Positions 22,880 to 35,854 of a stretch of 64,000 nt of DNA are shown in pieces. Within the stretch, counting starts at the first letter, position 1, and each line of letters opens with the position of its first letter. The translations under genes were made by a program, and so were the position numbers. The notes under the pieces were generated by a model. It searched no databases. It was not told the DNA's origin and worked only from the letters and a program-made list of their open reading frames with translations. This DNA is from Peribolospora baueri (Eukaryota > Basidiomycota > Peribolosporomycetes > Peribolosporales > Peribolosporaceae): the NCBI GenBank assembly GCA_029717555.1, contig JAMDHS010000062.1, positions 1-64,000 on the forward strand, read 5' to 3'.

Positions 22880-24882
22880 CTAGGGCTCGCTTGATAATTT
22901 TTGTCTTCCAATCTCCCACGCGATCCGTCTTCGAAGAAATGGCATGTCCTTCTGCCCGAACCCCCAGTCCTCATCCTCCCCTCCCTCGTTGTCCGGCCCG
23001 CCTTTGGAAAGGACCTCGAGAGTGACGCAGGCAAAGACGCCACAATCGTACCCGTTCTCTTGTTGCGGCGAATACTGGCGCGCGGGGGAAAACACGTGAA
23101 GGCGATCTGTGAGACGAGCAGAGGCAGAGGATAAAGTGATTTAGAAACGCAGGCCTACCGGCGAAAAGTAGTTCTCCCAATCCGACAGATCCATCGGTTT
23201 CCCCTTCTTGTCAAGATGCTCCTTGGCGAGGTATTCTCGCATAATCTGACGTAAGCAAAGCACGACCTGTGAGCGGGCCCGGCCAGCGAACAGAGCGAGG
23301 TGGGAACCATGCGAGCGAGCGCACCTGAAATGCCGCGCAGTTCTCGCTTCCCATCGAATCGTAGTATTCAAATCTCTTCTTTCGGAGATTGATGGCGGCG
23401 CAGGTCCAGTGCGCGTTCCCGAGGTTTATAGGTATGAGAACGATGTCTTTGGAGAATATATCGACCTGCGAAACAAGACGACCGTACCTCAATCAGGCCC
23501 ACCGCCCCCAAAGAATCAACCGGCGGAGCATAAAAAGGTCACCTTTCTTGTCCATCTTCGAACACTTTGGTACCCCACGTCGCTCATTTGCTTGTACCAG
23601 AAGCTGTTGAAGAAATGCACCTTGAGAAACTTGTGTTCTTCCTTGGACAGTGACTTTTCTCCCTTCTTGGCCCGCTCCTCGATTCGATCGGATCGGTTGA
23701 CGATCAGTTTTCCGTAAAAGTTGATCACCTCGTCGTTGAGCCATTGTCGGGGACGAAGCTTGGCAAAGTCCTTGGCAGCCACCTCGGCTCCGGGGATGGA
23801 GGATACTTTTCCAGGCAAGCCGAACAACCTGTCAACCTCTGCAGAGGCCTCGGGGGGCAGATCCGCCGGGAGCTAAGCGCGGAGGAAAGAAGAGAAAGGG
23901 ATGATCAGTTGACCGTATGCTGACCTCTTCAGTGTCAGAAATGACAGCACCCACCGATGGTCTGCGCAGGAGCGCCTTCACAGCCTTTTCCTTCTCCTTG
24001 ATGCGGCGGTCGTACTCTTGCCAATTCGGCTTTTGAGGGGCGGGACTGAAGGTGGAGAAGCGACGGGGTGAGGAGACATACACAGTACGACGTGGGCCGG
24101 TCACCATCTCACCGAGTTATAAAATCCTGAACGCGTCCCAGCTGTTCAAATAACCATGACTGGGTACTCTGAAAATGAGAAGGCACGAAACGGCCAGCCG
24201 GTTTGCTAAAAATGTCTGCTGTGACCGCAGACGTCGGTATTCGCGGGGCTGCGACCTGGCTCGTCGGCGTGCTGAAGGTATCTGCCGTGATCTTCGTCGT
24301 CGTTTTTCGCACCGCTGCAACAAGGTTGACGTTGAACAAGGCAAAGCGTAGGCGGTGACTCAGAAATATGGTCAGGCAGGAAAGGAGATTGGATGGATGA
24401 GACCGCAATTACTCACGCGCCTTCCCCTTGTTCAAGACTTGGGTTGAGGTGGTGGCCATATTCGAGAGGCAGGTGGGTGCAGAAACGCACCAGTAAGCTT
24501 CAAAGAAGGTACGCAAACAAAGGTCAAGTAAATAAACGTACTATTAAATGCGTCATTTGACTGGCTATATCGTTCCCGTCGCTTGACCTTGAAAAACTGT
24601 TCGCGCATCCTATCCGTCACTCCGCTCTTATGCTGCACGAGCGTGCCCAGGGAGGTAGGTACGGCATAAAAGTCAGCACGGGAGCGATGAAAAGGGGTGA
24701 CACACGATAGGGAGCCCCTTTCCAGTGAGTGCAAGGCTGGCACGCACCTTGTAGTCTCCGATCGGGCGCTTCTTGCGGTATGACCTCTCCCTGCGACCGG
24801 AGCTTGTGCTGGCCAGGAATGGGTCGTGACGATCGGCCCACCCCACCGCCGTGGATGAGGAGGGGTCAAAGGTGAACGCCAT
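22880..24882 (-). CDS. ULP1: SUMO-specific cysteine protease (C48, Ulp1 type)
   Basis: Matures the SUMO precursor and removes SUMO from proteins, usually at nuclear pores. Nine exons (24882-24748, 24632-24542, 24497-24417, 24314-24113, 24045-23925, 23872-23543, 23465-23325, 23245-23159, 23074-22880) keep frame and give 460 aa. The N-terminal half is poorly conserved, apart from a short charged helix (YDRRIKEKEKAVKALL). The catalytic domain starts near FAKLRPRQWLNDEVINFY. It holds the triad: His in LGNAHWTCAAIN, Asp in YYDSMG, Cys in ENGYDCGVF, with the oxyanion Gln in SPQQ. The join between the last two exons (CCG to TAT) is supported by the family alignment. The first three exons are less certain, because another ATG in exon 3 (MATTSTQVLN) could start a shorter form. 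It diverges from the Yippee gene with only 343 bases between. Confidence 0.9.
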
Positions 24883-25225
24883 GGCGGCCGAGTGTGCGTG
24901 CACAGAGAAGGAGCGGGATGTCGTGAAGGGCGATCGAGAAGTGACTTCGTCCTCTCGTGGGTGGCCAAGGCGGCACGCGAAGAACGGGAAATACGAAATC
25001 GCGCGCGACGTGAGCGAGGGGAGTGGACGGGGATCGACTGCGGCAAATCACGTGGCAAGAAATAGCGTCTGCCGCAGTCAATCGGTCGGCGACGGCACGG
25101 CGGCACGTGGGTCACACGTCTCGTAACCGGCTGGGGACGGACAAGGGGCAATAAGGACGGCGGCTGTCGATGGAACCTCGCCGTCGGCCCATCTCTCTCT
25201 TATCTTTCTTCTATTTGCCGTCAAG
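24883..25225. promoter_or_regulatory. Shared divergent promoter ULP1/Yippee
   Basis: A 343-base gap between two start codons on opposite strands. No clear TATA box. The sequence GGACAAGGGG lies near 25139. Confidence 0.5.
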
Positions 25226-25922
25226 ATGGGCATGACACACAAAGAATACCTCGCCTCCACTCGCGTCTTTGGCTGCCTGAAGTGCAAGACCCACTTGGCC
25301 ACCATCGAAAACATGATCTCCAAGGTGAGCTGACCGTCAGCTACGGAATGGATGTACCGACGTCGGACCTCGCTGATGTAAGACTCTCCCCCCTTTCCGG
25401 TCTGTAGCAATTCAACGGGCAACACGGGCGTGCGTTCCTCTTTGACAATGTGTGAGTAGTCAGCTCTTTCTCAGGCCCCGCTCTGGCCCTTGGCGGACCA
25501 CTTCATCTGAGCGGGGAGGAGGCACGGATGTGGACACCTGGCTGACACCCCTGCGCCCTTTCTCCCAACAATCCTCACGCTCACCCCTGGGCCACTCGCG
25601 ACGCCCCAGCGTCAACGTCTGGACGAGCTCTGCCGAAGACCGACACATGACGACGGGCCTCTACACCGTCCGGGATATCAGCTGTGTCAAGTGCAACACA
25701 GTCGTCGGTTGGACCTATGTACGTTCAAGGACCGACCGACTAGTCCGCTCCATGCTCGCTAGTTGCGAGTAAAGGTGTGGCGAGCACGGAGCTATCTGAC
25801 CCTTCTACTCCTTCCGATTGCTCTCCCGGTGCCATTCCCAGGTCCGAGCATTCACCTCCTCGGAGAAGTTCAAGGAGGGCAAGTTCATATTGGAGAAGAC
25901 TCTCATTACCGATGTGCAGTGA
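25226..25922 (+). CDS. Yippee/Moh1-family zinc-binding protein
   Basis: Small protein with the Yippee fold. In yeast (Moh1) and animals these proteins act with GID/CTLH-type ubiquitin ligases or in the nucleus, and the biochemical role is not settled. Four exons (25226-25324, 25408-25451, 25610-25718, 25842-25922) give 110 aa, the normal size. The two zinc-binding CXXC pairs are present: FGCLKCKTHL near residue 16 and ISCVKCNTVVGW near 73. The family motif FNGQHGRAFLF lies between them, and the ending KFILEKTLI is typical. It converges with BET1. Confidence 0.95.
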
Positions 25923-26623
25923 CCCCCCTGCCCACGCCGCCCGTTCCTGAACACTCAGACCTCAGATACCCCTCCTCATCTTTTTCCCTTTTCTTTCACC
26001 GACATCATTACCTTCATTTCTTCTCCATTTCTCCCTTTCCTTCCCTTCTTCCGTCGCGTTTCCCCACTCTGCTGTATTCCTCGTCCCGTTCTCCCACCCG
26101 CTTCTTTCCTTCCATTTCGCTTCTTTGCGATGTGCCGGCGCTAACTGAACGCCCGCTTTCCCCTGTATGACGCCTCTCCTTCCTGTACCATAGACCGCTC
26201 CATCGACCATCATCTCACACCTCTTGAGAAACTACATAGCAAATATAAGCAGTAAGGCAGCCACGGTAGCAACGCCGCACTGGCGGATTGATTCCAGCGA
26301 CCGGCGGAAGGGCGGTTGTGCTGTTCTGATGGCGTTGCGATTGACGAGGCCGGATCGAGACGCCACCCAAGACAGTGTGTCTATCATCCCAGACCTGTGG
26401 AAAGCCGAGGGAAAGAAGGCGATCGGCACCGCATGCACGGGCTCGTCGGAGGACGAGACGGGAAGGCCTGTCTGCTTTCCCGCCGCTATAATACAGAGCG
26501 GACAGACTCTAAGGAGGCTCGGTCCGAGCCGAGTCCGATTCGATTCGAATCAAGACCTGGCGCACAAACGAGCGCTTGGAAGGAGGAAGGATTGCGAAAA
26601 CTTTGTCCCTCGGGTCGCGCTCA
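25923..26623. other. Convergent intergenic region Yippee/BET1
   Basis: Contains the two 3' UTRs and a C/T-rich stretch at 25970-26130. No gene seen. A forward frame of 153 codons (26224-26685) overlaps the BET1 3' end and has no recognisable similarity. Confidence 0.45.
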
Positions 26624-27570
26624 TCATCGACGGATCCACCAGACGAAGAAGAAGATCCACAGACACAGCAGGAGGAACATCATGAGCCTGCACCACTGGC
26701 CTCCTTGTCGAGACGCCATCCGGTTCATATTGCGGAAGGTCGTGCCCAGTCGGGTGGCCGTTGAGGCAAAGGCGTCGTTCTGTAATCGTGTGGCCCGGAA
26801 AGGTGGGGTAAAGGTCGGCGGGAAGATGGTATGGTCAGAGGCGGACCTGTGGTCACAAAGACAGATGCGGCGGAGGAGAGGGAATGGCGAGCTCACCATA
26901 GTGCCCATATCCAGGGTCGATTCTCGCACTTCGTTCCCGATGCCCACGGTGATCTGAAGACATGCGTGTGCGAACGGGACGAAAAAGACGAGGAAAGCAG
27001 GGAGTGAGTGAGTCAGCACGGGCGACAGGAAGAAGCCACCAATGACCAAAGCCGTACGCCACGCGTTTCTTCCAATCCTCGGACGAACGCGTCCAAAAGA
27101 CCAAAGCGTATGACATACTCCCATAGTCATCCACTCACATCCTTCAACATCTTGACCTTGGCGCTCAGCCCGTCTAGCCTCTCGTCATTCTGACTCTCCA
27201 AGTCCTCCGCAGACCGCTGCTGACCGTACGCCCCCGCCCCATACCCCTGCGCCGGCGCCGCTCCGGCTTGTCCGTACCCGTATCCGCCATAGGTAGTGCT
27301 GCTCGCGGCCCCGTAGCGGCCGCCGTACGGTCCGTTGCCAGCATACGGATCAGACGCGTATGGACTGGGAGAAGCGACGCGAGAACGACGTGCGGAAGTT
27401 GAGGAGGGTCCGGCGGCGGAAGAATCTAGGGCGGGCGAGTAAGACCGGGAGGAGGGGAGCGAGGAAGAGGAAGAGGCATTTGTGCTGGCCAAGAGAGCTG
27501 CGCGTGCGTCGCGATGTGAGAGGCCCGAAGTGGTGAACCTTTGCGATGTCGGTGTGGGGTGGATGGGCAT
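26624..27570 (-). CDS. BET1: Bet1-like SNARE of ER-Golgi transport
   Basis: Tail-anchored v-SNARE (Qc type) for fusion of COPII vesicles with the Golgi. Three exons (27570-27139, 26953-26897, 26779-26624) give 214 aa. The first 115 residues are Ser-, Gly- and Tyr-rich (GGYGYGQAG) and of low complexity. The SNARE helix follows (DLESQNDERLDGLSAKVKML, ITVGIGNEVRES, then NDAFASTATRLGTTFRNMNR). The protein ends in one membrane anchor, LMMFLLLCLWIFFFVWWIRR. Yeast Bet1 is 142 aa, so the extra length is the disordered N terminus. Sft1, a close relative, is the alternative, but the ESQND/LKD and RQGG-WC features favour Bet1. It diverges from the succinyl-CoA ligase gene. Confidence 0.88.
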
Positions 27571-27993
27571 GAGCGACGAGGTCCGCTCCGCTTGACGTCG
27601 ACTGCGAGTGAGCGAGAGTGCTTACCTGCTCATGTCACGTTGCGGTTGTGGTTGTGGTTGTGGTTGCGGTTGTGGCTGTGGCTGTGGCTGTGGCTGTTGC
27701 TACGCTCCCTACAAGAGATGGGTCGAGGCAGGCGAGGCGGACGGGATAGGAAGGAGAGAGCTTGCTCACCATCAGCGACAACGCCAGCGCTCGAAGGTCG
27801 AGTGGTCGTGCGGAGGGGAGAGCGTACCACGGGGCCGCCCGCCTTGGCTGCGCGCTCTTACGTCCGCTCTTCTCCGTCCCCTCGCCCACCGGAGTGCTCC
27901 GTTCGGGACGAAGGTCGAGCTCCGGCCGGCGATCGCCCCCAGTCCGTTCTTCCTCCATCACTAGAACTCCCCTCCATCTTACCCCTGACACTC
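27571..27993. promoter_or_regulatory. Shared divergent promoter BET1/LSC1 with GGTTGT repeat
   Basis: 423 bases between start codons. A hexanucleotide tract of GGTTGT and GGCTGT occupies about 27641-27700. Nothing else stands out. Confidence 0.55.
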
Positions 27994-29770
<1,777 letters not shown>

Positions 29771-30081
29771 GGAAGGGAAGGGAAAGCGGGATAGATTGTG
29801 ATGGGGAGGAATGAGCGTGTAGAGCGTGTTGAATGATCGTTGTCCATCTGGATCCGTATCTCTCTCTGTGTCTCTCTCTCCCACTCTCTCTTTCTCCGTC
29901 GTCTCCTTCTTCCGAACCGGCGTCTTGCCCGTCGGCCTGGAAGGTTCCTACTGGGCATGTTCCCCGACCCCCCTCGACCATTTCTCGCCTAATATGGCAT
30001 TGCCTGTCACGTCTCGAACCGAACGCCCGAAGATCGGCGGAGGCACAATAGAATTTCAGCTCTCTGGCTCCGATCTGTTTA
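29771..30081. other. Convergent intergenic region LSC1/RPD3
   Basis: 311 bases holding both 3' UTRs; no gene seen. Confidence 0.5.
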
Positions 30082-32326
30082 CTATCGACGGCTCTCGACT
30101 CCTTCTTCACCCTCGTCATCCGAGTCCCAGAGATCGTGATTTCGCTGTACTCGTTTGTCCAGCTGACGCTCTGCAGAACCGAGCGAGCGGGACCAAGACG
30201 CGGGAGAAGACAATGAACACAACATGGTACCGGAGATGGACGAGCCCGCCATCGGCCTGTACTCACGGGTATTGCGCTCGTTCGGGTCGTCCATTTCTTC
30301 GTCAGAATCGTCCTCATCCATGGCCGTCTTGGGTATTGCTGGAAGGACCGGAGCCGGGGTGACACGAGGGAGAACGTAAGCGGACGACTCGGCCGTCTTC
30401 CTTCCGGTTCCCGCAACGTTTCAGCACGTTACGATGTCACGGATACTCACGAACTCCCTGAACGCTCGGAGCGAAGCCGGTGTTCCTCAAGTTCTCGAAT
30501 ACCTGTTCCTTGATCTTGTCGAGATACTCGCGCGTGTTGAGGTTCTCCATGTTGTTCGGTCGGACGTCGAGCTTGTAGTCCGGACCAAAGTACTCGTAGT
30601 ACTCATTCACGGGGATGTCTGCCGAAAGACGCAACATCAGCGACACTGACAAAAGAGAGACAGAAGGGATAAGGAGATGGGGAGCTGCTCTAATTGCAGA
30701 CTTACTCGCGCCCAACTCTTGTCCCGCCGCTAGGCCCGTCTCATACGCCCACGCCCTTGACACGTTGCGCATCGTGTAACCGCCACCGCCGAGGAGCAGA
30801 AGAGGGAGGCCGAACGACTTGACAAATCGGACGCAATTGGCGTGACCTGACAAGGCGAGCATACCACCGAGCTCGTGAGCATGGACTTGTCGGCGAAAGG
30901 GTTATCACAGCAGCCCCAACTCACCTCGCATCGACAAATTGAAGGAGCCAATCTTGTCGCCCGCCAGCGAATCGGACCCGCACTGCAATACGACCGCGGT
31001 AGGTCGGTAGTACTCCATGACCTTGGTGATGACGGGTTCGAAAACAGTTTTGTATGTCTCGTCGGTGATGCCGTCGCGCATTGGGAAGTTGCACGCGTAA
31101 TACTTTCCTTTGCCGTATCCGATGTCCTGATGTGGAGGGAGAAGAAGACAAGTTCAAGGGGATTTGCTACCAGAGCGTTGCTGCCGGGAAACGGGATTTA
31201 AAGCTGCGCTCACCCTTAGCTCGCCAGTACCAGGGAAGAACTCGCCGTACTTGTGAAAGGAGCAGGTCATCACTCGATCAGTAGTGAAGAAGGCCTCTTC
31301 TACGCCGTCACCATGGTGCACGTCGATATCGATGTAAAGGACTCGAGGATGGTACCTGCACGAGAAAGAAGACCTCGAGCTCGACTTGACACCGAGGACC
31401 TATCACTTCGCGCAAATACACTACTCACCGCAAAAGCTCCAAGATACCCAAGACGATATCTGGCGTGAGGAGGGAAAGGGAAGGAGTGAGTGACACGCGT
31501 CCAACACAACAACAAAAAAGAATATTCACCGTTGATGTAACAAAACCCGCTCGCCTCGCCTTTCTTGGCGTGATGCAGACCACCAGCCCAGTTCACTGCG
31601 ATGTCGCACTTGTCTCGTGAGAGTCGCGCGGCCCCCTCTGCGCCGATGACATGGATGCGGTCAGCAGAGACTCGTCAACGCTTTATGGGTGTGTAAACGA
31701 AACCAGGAGGCTCACCCATTGACCCTCCGGCGGATATTGAGCAGTACTCGAAAAGTCCGTCAAAAACGGGACAGTCGTCACCCACATTGACTACAGCGCG
31801 AAGGGATAAGGTGTGGTAGAGATCCGCATCTCCTTGTCAAGTCAAGTCGAGACAAGAACCAACACGGTATAGGAGGAACAGCCCGCGGACGCGACGCGTC
31901 CTCAAAGCACCGGCCGCTCACATTTCGCCTGTTCCTTCACGAAATTGTCCACGTTGTCCGGCGTGACGCGATTAAGAAACTCGACGTACTCGTCCGTGTG
32001 GAATTGCGACATTTCCCGTTTCGTGGCCGGCTTGGCGCGCTGTTGGGAGTAAGAGCGAGCGATGAGAAGGGCCGGCGACGCGCGAGTTGGGTGAAATCCA
32101 GGCAGCCGCCGGGTCACGGAGCTAGCTGGAATGGGCGACTCACGAATATCTCCATCTTCTTATACAATCCGTAATTCATGACGAGCGAGTGGCACATGCG
32201 GATGCGTGTCGGCTTCATGGGGTGACCGGGCGCGTAGTGATAATTTCCGATGTCCGAGTCGAAGAAGTAGCACACGCGACTCTTCTGCTCGCCGGCAAGC
32301 GGCGTCATGAGCGAGGTGGTGTCCAT
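30082..32326 (-). CDS. RPD3: Class I histone deacetylase (Rpd3 type)
   Basis: Zinc-dependent removal of acetyl groups from histone tails, as catalytic part of Sin3-type co-repressor complexes in the nucleus. Eleven exons (32326-32144, 32039-31922, 31790-31716, 31637-31530, 31459-31429, 31355-31214, 31126-30925, 30846-30706, 30618-30451, 30338-30267, 30170-30082) keep frame and give 442 aa. Motifs: [20 protein letters not shown] at the N terminus; [20 protein letters not shown] (active-site His pair); [16 protein letters not shown] (zinc-binding Asp and His); [12 protein letters not shown] (zinc Asp); [35 protein letters not shown]. The C-terminal tail is short and acidic ([21 protein letters not shown]), as in Rpd3/HDAC1. 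It diverges from the V-ATPase subunit F gene. Confidence 0.96.
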
Positions 32327-32807
32327 GGAGGGAGGGTGGCGCTGCCAAGAGCGGTGACGAATCTACGTCGCTGCTTCCAGAGGACCACTTCCTTCCACTG
32401 TGCGGTTGGTTGGCCGACCGGCTGGCTGGTTGGGCGATTCGCCACTAGCTAAGGACGGAGCCGCCGGAGATGGGGCCAGTCAAGAGATGAGGCTGGCGCG
32501 GTGATCGACGAGCGAGGTGGTGAGCGACGAGGTGAGCGATCCGAACGGATTTCAGGCTTCTAACCAGGGCCTTTGTTTCGCTCTACGAGCTCACCTTTGT
32601 GTGATCTTTAACACAATCCACCTTCTCGACGTCGTTTCGTCCGACACCGTCCAAGTCGTCGCTCGTATCGCTTCCGACATGCACGCTCCACGATCGCCGC
32701 AGTCGGGTGCAATCGCCGCAGCAGGAGCCCGATGGCAGGCTGATCGGGCGACTTGGGTTGCCCTCGATTGCGCCAGACGCTCCCACCGTTGTCCTTTCTT
32801 GTCCATC
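32327..32807. promoter_or_regulatory. Shared divergent promoter RPD3/VMA7
   Basis: 481 bases between two oppositely directed start codons. No clear element beyond GGTTGGTTGGCCGACCGGCTGGCTGG-like GC-rich repeats near 32403-32435. No gene. Confidence 0.45.
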
Positions 32808-33856
32808 ATGGCACAACCGGCAACACAAACAGAGAGGCAGCTCATTGCAGTCATAGCTGACGAGGTCAGTGCACACCTCCTGGGCGATTCGCTTGCGGAG
32901 GCACCAAGGTTGAACTGAACATGTCGTTCGGCGTCATCCCCGCGTCCTCGGGCGGGATTGTGCTGTCGTCTTGACAGGACACGATCACCGGTCTCCTCCT
33001 CGCCGGAGTCGGGCAGGTGGACGACAATGGTGACAAGAACTTTCTTGTTGTTGATTCCAGTGAGTAAAAGCGACCAGGGCGCATCGCTGGACTGCATACC
33101 TTTGGGGGAGGGGGGGCGCAAGTCGCGTTGGACGCTCCACTGTACTGCAGTGCGCCCGACCTTGCCAAACGGGACTGTTGCCTCGCTCCTGTCTCGGCAG
33201 CACTCTCTCGAATCTAAGCAGCATTCGCAGACTCTTGTCTCCCATCAGCATCATCTCACTCACTTCTTCCCCTTGTCACGTGTGCTCTGCTCCCTCCCGC
33301 AGAGACGGAGGTGTCGAAGATCGAGGCCGCGTTTGAGAAATACACGCAGGAGCGAAAGGACATTGCCATCCTGTTGATTAACCAGCACGTGAGCAACATG
33401 GCATGGGCGCTTTGCACCATCGACAGTTTGCGTGCTGCACGGCTGTCTAAGGCATGGAGATGGATGATGAAGGAAGCGTCTGCGTCTGACGAGACTCTGA
33501 CTTGCCTTATTTCACCTTTTCGCATGAATTTTTAGATCGCCGACAAGATCAGGCCCATCGTTGATCGTTACAATCAGGCATTCCCTGCACTGCTCGAGAT
33601 CCCCGCTAAGGACCACCCGTATGGTACGTCGTCGATGCTTGAGCGTACGAGTCTGTGTGCGCCCGCTCTAGTGTCGTGTGCGCTCACGTACGATTCCTCC
33701 TTCGTACCGTTTTCCATGTTTGCTCGCACGCCTTGTCATGTCACACGCTGTTGTCGTCCCACCCGTATTCTCACCTTGTCAACGACCATCAATGGCCTTC
33801 TAGATCCGTCAAAGGACAGCGTCCTCAAGCGGGTAAAGAAGCTGTTCGGAGAATGA
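32808..33856 (+). CDS. VMA7: V-type proton ATPase subunit F
   Basis: Small subunit of the V1 rotor stalk of the vacuolar proton pump. Five exons (32808-32864, 32978-33059, 33303-33388, 33536-33623, 33804-33856) give 121 aa, the usual length. Recognised by LIAVIADEDTITGLLLAGVG near the start, the central NFLVVDSKTEV and IAILLINQHIADKIRP, and [20 protein letters not shown] with the basic ending VLKRVKKLF. Introns take up nearly two thirds of the gene. Confidence 0.97.
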
Positions 33857-34597
33857 GCGAGCCATCGCCCGTCTTTCGGGGCGTTCTAGAGCTGTCCACC
33901 TTTTCGTGCTGTCTATACCAGAATTTCCATTACTGTTTGTATTGAAGTGGTGCCCAGCAGCGCCGGCGCCATCGAATAGCTTTTGGCAGCCGCTTTGACG
34001 AAGCTACGGAACGACGTAAAGGCACGGCAGTCTCTCTCTGATGGCGACGGAGTTGCTTTTGCCCTTGTTTTTAGCCGCGCTAAGATCCACTCCCGCGACC
34101 CCTCTTGCTCTTGGGCCATCGGCATCTTGCTTGTCGCGTGACACAACCTCATCGCCCAGCGCCTTCGTGCGCGGTCAGCAGAGGGCGAGGGAAAAGGAGA
34201 AGCGGTAGATGGGGTGGGCGCGAGGACGGCGAAGAGGCGTCGATGAAATGGGGGAGGGCAAGCACGGCGACGACGACGACGACGACGACGTTCGCAATGA
34301 CCGATGGTTTCAATTTGACGAAGCGGTACTCGTTCTGGGAGAAGAGAGCCGGACAGTAGTTTAGGCGCGCGCTCGCCGACCCCTTGTCCCGCTCGGGTGA
34401 CGGCCCAATACCATGAACGTCTTTGGCTCTGAACTTTTTGAGTCGAAAAACTCGGAAGACGAGGCGAGAGACCTCCGGGAGAAAAGTCATGCCAGGCGAA
34501 GAGAAGAGGGTCTATGAATGGTCCGTTCAAGCCCCTTCTCGTCGTACTTGGAGAAGGAGGATAGTAAACTAGGATCGATTACACTACATAACGCCTT
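33857..34597. other. Convergent intergenic region VMA7/secreted protein gene
   Basis: Holds a GAC triplet run (34267-34291). Open frames on both strands (113 to 205 codons on the reverse strand) show no similarity or coding signal that I can recognise. 3' UTRs are expected at both ends. Confidence 0.4.
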
Positions 34598-35124
34598 TCA
34601 AAATTCGATTGTGCTTTCCCTAAAATTAAAGTTCAACGGCCGAAGGCCCCCCGGCCGGGGACCAACAGGGGCAGGAGCAGGAGCAGGAATATGGGGAGGG
34701 AGGCCTCCTGTTTGAGGGTTGGGGTGCATCTGCTTGCACTTCTCCTCACACTTTGTGTCGCCTGGGCTGCAGGCTGCGATGCATCTGTTGTAGTCCGAGA
34801 ATTGGGAGGCCGGAAGATTACGCACGTCGAACGAGTACGACTCCTGATAACGACATGGTACCAAGCCAGAGGTATATGTCACGAGGAAAACAACGGGCAA
34901 CGCCGTGCGAGGAGGAAAGGGGAGGCTAGTCAGTCACTCACGGTGGGAGCACGCGCGACCGGGAAGTCCCTGATTTCCGGCATGAGTGCACGGTAAAGCA
35001 GGTTTCCGGCTTCCGTTGGGAGAGCACGGACGGCAGACTGGGAGTCCCTGGTGTCCACCGGAAGAGCAGAGGCCACGCTCGTGGCGGCGGCGGCGGCGAG
35101 AATAAGTGCCTTGACGAACTGCAT
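34598..35124 (-). CDS. Small secreted protein with CX3CX6CX3C motif
   Basis: I do not recognise the family. Two exons (35124-34942, 34843-34598) give 142 aa. An N-terminal signal peptide is clear (MQFVKALILAAAAATSVASA, cut likely after ASA). The mature part has four cysteines in RCIAACSPGDTKCEEKCKQM, that is C-X3-C-X6-C-X3-C, followed by a Pro/Ala/Gly-rich tail (PAPAPAPVGPRPGG). There is no membrane segment or GPI signal. Paired CX3C motifs are known from helical-hairpin folds with two disulfides, so a small helical hairpin is plausible; this is inference. A pyrimidine-rich leader and TATA-poor upstream region (35125-35330) favour active transcription. Function unknown; a secreted or effector-like role is possible but unproven. 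Confidence 0.65.
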
Positions 35125-35854
35125 GTTGTAGACCTTTGTAGGAGAGTGAGGGAAGGTGGGTGTGGGAGGGGGGTTGATTGAAAAAAGTGTGACCGGCACA
35201 GAGGCAAAAGGTAAGTGGGAGAGAATGTAAAGAGAGCGACCAGCGCGAGTGGCAGAGCGAGGAGGGACGAGGAGAAGATGATGAGGAGGGAGGGGAAGGG
35301 GGACCTGCACTCGCGCCGCCTTTTATCCTAGACGGTCGGATATCCATCCTAGCGTACATCCGAGATCGACCTTCTCGTCCCCAACATCGAATCGCCTTGA
35401 AGCGATTGGGGGATGACTAGGTTGGCCATGGGCGCCGTCAGCTGCTCTCCCAAAACACGAAGTGTTCAGAGAGGAATGGAGAGATGGATGCAGCCCTCGG
35501 CAGCGCGGCCTGGCAGCTTGATCACACGACATGGACACACAACCTTGCACCGACTTTCGCTCTACGCAATCGATCGATCCTTCTTCCGCTCCGCATCTGA
35601 CCTGGGCGCGATGCGGCATGAAACGGCGCCAGTCCGCCGAAACACCGCGGCGCCATCTAGAACGCAGGAGCAACGAACGCAGCGGTCCGCGGGCGGAGGC
35701 GGATATGGCGGATATAGGTGGAGCGGTGTCGCAGGTTAGGGTTGCGATCACCGCCGCAGCCGCCGGGACCCGCGCCGCTCACGTTGGAGGGGGCAGACGA
35801 CCGACATTGGCGCTTCATTTCGTTGACGAGGCCAGAGAAAGAAGAGTCGGACGC
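35125..35854. promoter_or_regulatory. Divergent region between secreted protein gene and HNH gene
   Basis: Purine-rich on the forward strand up to 35320, which is the pyrimidine-rich leader of the reverse gene. A perfect TTAGGGTT lies at 35736-35743, just before the HNH gene start. An in-frame ATG at 35705 is a possible earlier start. Confidence 0.45.
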
